A DNA stretch of 64,000 bases, from NCBI GenBank assembly GCA_001936135.1, contig CP012818.1, positions 124,001 through 188,000 on the forward strand, read 5' to 3'. How positions within the stretch are numbered: the stretch's first letter is position 1; each line of letters starts with the position of its first letter. The DNA comes from Saccharomycopsis fibuligera x Saccharomycopsis cf. fibuligera. Lineage: Eukaryota > Ascomycota > Saccharomycetes > Ascoideales > Saccharomycopsidaceae. The notes under the pieces were generated by a model. That model had not been told where the DNA came from, ran no database searches, and was given only the letters and a program-made list of their open reading frames with translations. The translations under genes were made by a program, and so were the position numbers. This document shows positions 59,420 to 64,000 of the stretch, piece after piece.

Positions 59420-60463
59420 ATGTCCGAGCCTCTCAAATTGCCTTCTCTTTACCCAGCAGATTCAGAGCCAAAAAAGATCCAGCTTCCTTCCCTCGAGGAA
59501 GTTATTCCTGGGTTCAGCTCTGGTCGTGGCTTTGACCAAAATAACCCTGCCATTCACTACAATCACTACGCATCTCCACCGCAACCACATTCCCAGCGAG
59601 ACCCGTTGACCCTGCAAATTTCATACAATGATCCTTTCACACGATCTAGAGCATCTTCCACAACGACTGTTTCATATGGTTCTACTTCGAGTAGCGCTAA
59701 CGGTTATCTTTATAATCCAACTTCGTCGCCATCTTCATCATCTTCATCTTCAACTTTTCTAGATCATCACCAGCTTTCGCATTACCCGTACTCAAGTCAC
59801 CCTCATCATAATCCTGCTCATAATCCTAATCATTCTCATCATCATCATTATAATCATGGCTCCTCGAGTAGCTTAGCTGGAGCACCGTATTTCGGTCGCA
59901 CAAAATCAATCAGTGGCTTGCCGTTGTCGCCCGCCCCATCAATTCATGGATCGGGTTCAGTATCGGGATTTCCCACAGTTGCAACTACTCATTCATCATT
60001 TGCAGGACCTAACAGTAGCGGTGCATCTTTACCCTCATTGAACAACTCTGCTTCTTTATCCACAAATTCAAGTCCTTCGCAGCTACTATATAATCCAACG
60101 CATCCGTCTAGCGCTGCTACGCTACTTGGCAATCACCCAAGTCCTTCTACATATAATACGCCGACGTCTGCTGGCAGCATATCTTCACTAGGCGGCTTAG
60201 ACCACCCATCTTTTCTCCACGGAAATAATTCTCATGCTGATAACAATAAAAAGAAAGAAATCAAAAGAAGAACAAGAACAGGCTGCCTTACATGCCGTAA
60301 AAGAAGGATAAAATGTGACGAACGTAAGCCATTTTGTTTGAATTGCGAAAAGTCCAAAAAAGAGTGCATGGGTTATGAAAAGAAATATACACTAGTGGAA
60401 AGAAAGCTGAAACAAAGGCATACACCACCACCAACGAAAATTCAGCTGGTGTTAAATCATTGA
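59420..60463 (+). CDS. Zn(II)2Cys6 transcription factor, C-terminal zinc cluster
   Basis: 347 aa. The zinc cluster is C289-x2-C292-x6-C299-x6-C306-x2-C309-x6-C316 ([20 protein letters not shown] and [10 protein letters not shown]), preceded by a basic stretch ([13 protein letters not shown]) and followed by [17 protein letters not shown]. In most family members the cluster is N-terminal; here only 31 residues follow it. The first 285 residues are Ser/Pro/His/Asn-rich and disordered, with an opening [20 protein letters not shown] containing a repeated (K/Q)LPSL motif. No middle-homology domain is present. Nuclear DNA-binding is expected; targets are unknown. Some white-opaque and biofilm regulators in Candida share this layout, but I cannot match it to one. 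It stands alone between two long non-coding regions. Confidence 0.88.
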   Translation: MSEPLKLPSLYPADSEPKKIQLPSLEEVIPGFSSGRGFDQNNPAIHYNHYASPPQPHSQRDPLTLQISYNDPFTRSRASSTTTVSYGSTSSSANGYLYNPTSSPSSSSSSSTFLDHHQLSHYPYSSHPHHNPAHNPNHSHHHHYNHGSSSSLAGAPYFGRTKSISGLPLSPAPSIHGSGSVSGFPTVATTHSSFAGPNSSGASLPSLNNSASLSTNSSPSQLLYNPTHPSSAATLLGNHPSPSTYNTPTSAGSISSLGGLDHPSFLHGNNSHADNNKKKEIKRRTRTGCLTCRKRRIKCDERKPFCLNCEKSKKECMGYEKKYTLVERKLKQRHTPPPTKIQLVLNH

Positions 60464-61259
60464 AGCAAGGTTTATTTTTAAATGAAAAAATTCTCTTAAA
60501 ATAAAATCTATAAAAACCCAGATTTGCAAAATATCTTTCATTCTTTTCTTTTTCAGTTCATTTTGGTATATTTCAATTTTTTTTCTCTTTTCTACTCTTC
60601 TGGTGATAATGAAGTATCGAAAGGGCTTATGATACTTGATAAATAGCGTATTTGTTTTTGTGTTTTTTGTTTTGTTGTGTTTTTATTCGCTTGTTTTTAA
60701 TGAGGAGTTAGTCGGGTTGTTTACTATTTTTATTTCATTTTGTCATTGGTTTTATATTATTTTTGTTGCTTTCGGTTTTGATAAGCTTAACCAGGTGTTT
60801 GATAATCCTATTTGTTTTTTCTCTAATTTTATCATTTAATTGTTGATTAGTTTACTTGTATCTTCTATTAATTCTACCCTATATTTCGTCTTTAATCAGT
60901 TTTGCAGAATATTATGCCTTTGTTGTGCTTATATTACAAAAAGATTTTTTTTTTTTTGTTATACATTTACTTCCTAACATTTCACCTATATACATGCTTC
61001 TCAATGCTACAGCGGTTGTTGGCAATTCATCGACAATATTGCTTGTTTTTGAATCTCGTAAATCAAGTACCTCACATATTCACCGGAGGCCTTTGCCATA
61101 GCCAAGGTAGCGGCCAATGGTGTTGTGCGCCTACCCACTGGGGAAATTAAGGTTTGTGGTCTCAAAGGATATAATAACAAAAACGGATAACTGAGGGCCT
61201 CAAATAACGCAAAGAACTGCGAGCGCCGCATAATTGGATTTCGCACTTTTTCCATAGTT

Positions 61260-61332
61260 CGAGTGACCAACCTCGAGTGACCAACCTCATGTGTTCGGAA
61301 CCTTCAACCTCATGTGTTTGGAATCTTCAACC
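61260..61332. repeat. Nested tandem duplications
   Basis: CGAGTGACCAACCT occurs twice in a row, then CATGTGTTCGGAACCTTCAA and its near copy with two changes. Two adjacent duplications with different unit lengths (14 and 23 bp). Confidence 0.85.
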
Positions 61333-61909
61333 AGTTATCATTTACCAACATACCGTTGAATGTTGGCGACTATTTGTTGTTGTTGTTGTTGCTTTTCTTC
61401 CGTTCACGCACACGTCTTGGGGAGGTGGGCTACTTTGAATTGATGGATCGACCCATATGGCATACTACAGTACACATCCATTGACCGCATCTGATATCAC
61501 CCCAGAACCGCAAGTATTATGGATAATTGCAAGCGAAAACAATCACTGCTGGTGGAGATAACTCTGGAGAAGACGATGGCTCTTGAGCCTCAAGCAAGGC
61601 TGCCGCTGCCATAGTCGTCAAGATAATAAAAAAAGACAATAAACAGAAAAAAAAAATAAAAAAAATAAAAATAAGTAAATAAATAAATAAAAAACACATC
61701 ACGTCAGCAGCGTAACTAACGCAAAATAGTGCTGCTGCTTATACAGCACCAAAAAACTTTATACTGTGTTTGGTACTTTAAACTCTACAAATTATGATTT
61801 TAGGTTCGGTGAGCTTAAACTTTGAGCGCAGGCGGATCTGAAATTAAGAAAAAGTAGAAAAAACTCGTATATCCGAAATTCCGAGAGAGAAAACAGAGCT
61901 CTCTGTTTG

Positions 61910-61949
<40 letters not shown>
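61910..61949. repeat. A tract of 40
   Basis: Forty consecutive A residues on the plus strand. Confidence 0.95.
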
Positions 61950-61953
<4 letters not shown>

Positions 61954-62916
61954 GAATGAGGAATGGTGCGGTGAGGATCTCATGAAAACTCAATATAGTG
62001 CGTTTCTAAGTGTATGTATGAGGTTCAAATTTCCGATATTTACGAATTGTTGAACGGCTGCGGCCATAGTTTATGGCGTACTGGAAGTGGTGCTGAAGCA
62101 GGCTAATAATGGTGACGCTAATACCAGGATAACGGTTAGTATGAAATCAGCAATTCCCTCCTTTTTGGGTCACTTTCATCACTTTGCCAAGTCTGCTGCT
62201 GCTCATCACTCTACAAGATGGACCCTGCTACTTACTATAGAGCGCCGCTGACCAGATCGATCGATGGGTCGGCTTTCCCGCCATCATAGCCAAACTACGT
62301 GTATCTTTTCTGCTCTCGTTTGAAAAGAGCACACAAAATGATTCCTCTTTTATCTTTCTGCCCGAGCGCGCGCTTCCTTTCGTTTCAGTCCAGCATACAG
62401 TACAGCGTTTCACATCAGGCAATCCGCGATAAAAACAAAGAAACAAAAGACCAGAATTCGCATGAATGCCACATTTCTCCGAAATTACGTTTCCTCGAAA
62501 GCACATTTCTTCGAAAGGCGTGAAGGTGAAGTCTTGTCAAAAGTTTTGGAAAAATCCAAAATCTTGGTTATTGTTTCTGTTTTTGTTTTCGTTTTTCGTC
62601 TTCAAGAGATACGCGTAGGAATGGCAAGTTTGTGGACGACGTGCGTTTTCATCAACTCTTTTTGCATGGCGCATACGCGCTGGGAGGAGCCAAACAATAA
62701 CCCATCGTCACAGCAAAAATAAAAGCAGATAATAAGCAGCACAGAAAGCTTAATTTCCAACATTGGGAACAAAAAGAATGCAACATGTGGGAGGGAGGCC
62801 TGTAGACAGGTAGATTTTTGGATGTATGGTGTGTTGGGCTCGGAGACGGTGTGGGGCGGACGTGGGGCGGACGTGGGCGAAGATTGAAAATGCTGGGAAT
62901 TTTCGCAGACAAAAGC

Positions 62917-62950
62917 AACTGGCTCTCGGGTGGCTACCCGAGAGCCAGTT
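62917..62950. repeat. Perfect inverted repeat, 15-bp arms, 4-nt loop
   Basis: Left arm AACTGGCTCTCGGGT, loop GGCT, right arm ACCCGAGAGCCAGTT, no mismatch. GC-rich arms would form a stable hairpin in RNA or a small cruciform in DNA. No coding frame explains it, and no T run follows that would suggest a Pol III terminator. Confidence 0.97.
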
Positions 62951-63591
62951 ATGCTACGGTGGCGCGCTCGACTCTTCTGTGGGTTCTGATTTTTTATTGC
63001 TGTTTGCGGGCCCTTTGCAAGCATCCTCCAGGCGCCCTTCGGAAAAGGCCAGGTTGGCCTTTCCCGGCAAAATATAAATCACTTTGACAGATGCAACATA
63101 TGGCTGTCCAGCACACCCTGGAGCAGCCTAGAAATTAATTTCAGCATTGTGTCTCAGCAAAGCACTAAACGAAAGTTAAAAAGCATGGGAAACACAACGT
63201 AGCGATTAGAGTTTCTGTTGAAGTTTAACTAATTGCTTTTACTGACAAGCTGTCAATACCAGAACAATGGAGGCTTTTATTATTCTTGTACTGACATCTT
63301 CCAACATGAGCGCACACAACTCGTCAATCATTTTTTTGTGGCGGCAAGCGGTGAAACCGAAAGCATATGCCCACTAGAAGCCTCTGCCGTGGCACTTTTT
63401 GAGGACCTGTCAAGATGCGCCAAAGTTTAACGTGCTCTGTCCGGCGGACGGCGTTTCTGCCCAGCAGCAGGAGGGGCGCCTTTACTGTATCTTTTTTTTT
63501 TTTCTTGGTCAACATGGAAAGCAGAAATGCCGGACCGCTGAAAGCGAGTGCGGTGTTCACTCGGCTTGACGAGCTCTTTTGCCGCCGAAAA

Positions 63592-63625
63592 AAAGCTGGG
63601 CTTGTGCAAAAGCTGGGCTTGTGCA
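63592..63625. repeat. 17-bp direct tandem repeat
   Basis: AAAGCTGGGCTTGTGCA occurs twice in a row in the GC-richer end region. Confidence 0.95.
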
Positions 63626-64000
63626 AGAACCGCGGGCTGGAAACAAGGCTGCTTGCACAGTGCGGCCCAAGATCTGCTGTGAACAAGATACCAGCAGCGC
63701 GCAAAGAAACAAAGGCAAGTTCCCAAGCTAAAAGCCAGGCCTGCAGCGCAAACTTTCTACAGTTGCAAATCGCACGATCCAGATTTCGCTTGGGTGTGGT
63801 CCTTTTCTAAGACCTGAATCGCCGTCCAAGATCTCGACGCAGAAAGCGCAAATCGAAAGTATGACATGAGCGCGGATAGCCCAACTCTAATGAGAAACAG
63901 TGCCAGTTTAGCTCGAAGCAGTTTGCGCACGGGAGCAGCACGAAAAGGGCCCGGTGTTGCTCCAAAGCGTTTCAAACCATCCATAAACGAGGGGCGCGCC

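Larger units (their letters stand above)
60464..64000. other. Gene-poor region to the window end
   Basis: 3.5 kb without a supported gene. Near 60480-61000 is T-rich 3' flank. Further on are two tandem repeats, a 40-base A tract (61910-61949), a perfect hairpin (62917-62950), and GC-richer DNA from about 62800 to the end with conflicting ORFs on both strands. It may be the far promoter of a gene beyond the window. Confidence 0.5.

Noticed and set aside
58482-59420. 312-codon open frame whose TAA overlaps the regulator's ATG (TAATG)
   Set aside because: Composition shifts from a Cys/Arg-rich to a Phe/Leu/Tyr-rich string, no family signal, equal antisense frame at 58610-58990, and it ends in the tandem repeat. 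Best read as leader and promoter DNA; ribosome profiling would settle it.
62299-63984. Cluster of 60-140 codon frames on both strands
   Set aside because: They conflict with each other, lack family motifs, and arise because GC-richer DNA has fewer stops.

Overview
The window looks like a chromosome piece from a budding yeast (Saccharomycotina), most likely of the CUG-Ser (Candida/Lodderomyces) clade. This rests on AT-rich DNA, compact genes with rare short introns (TACTAAC-type branch points), long homopolymer and trinucleotide runs, a gene for ribosomal protein eL28 (absent from Saccharomyces cerevisiae), a Cph2-like SREBP-type bHLH gene, and an L-arabinitol-dehydrogenase-like polyol dehydrogenase. 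The clade call is inference; I could not test CTG decoding.

Left part (1-22 kb): a RidA/YjgF-family coding relic with an in-frame TGA, an MDR reductase, an LTR relic ending 12 bp before tRNA-Gly(TCC), intron-containing TIM11 (ATP synthase subunit e), MRPL35, a gene-poor stretch holding one possible 69-codon gene, intron-containing eL28, CPH2, an orphan gag-like ORF, a second diverged LTR relic and tRNA-Ala(AGC).

Middle (22-36.8 kb): CWC15, BUD14, GIR2, ACL4, an intron-containing ENTH-domain protein with a 33-Gln tract, a LAD-like polyol dehydrogenase, and cyclophilin CPR1 with one intron. GIR2 and ACL4 both relate to translation and ribosome supply.

Chromatin and repair block (38-54 kb): MRPL15, RLF2/CAC1 (CAF-1 large subunit) divergent from SLX4 across a 221-bp promoter with G1/S-type sites, RAD9 (with a probable unrecognised 5' exon), an unrecognised intron-containing gene, and a three-exon divergent septin. 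RLF2, SLX4 and RAD9 all serve chromatin replication and DNA-damage handling.

Right part (54-64 kb): an almost gene-free region around a Zn(II)2Cys6 regulator whose zinc cluster lies at the C-terminus. It has about 5.3 kb of non-coding DNA upstream and 3.5 kb downstream, with GC-richer islands, tandem repeats and a perfect 15-bp-arm hairpin. This resembles the large control regions of master regulators in this clade. No CRISPR array, rRNA gene or prokaryotic-type element was seen.
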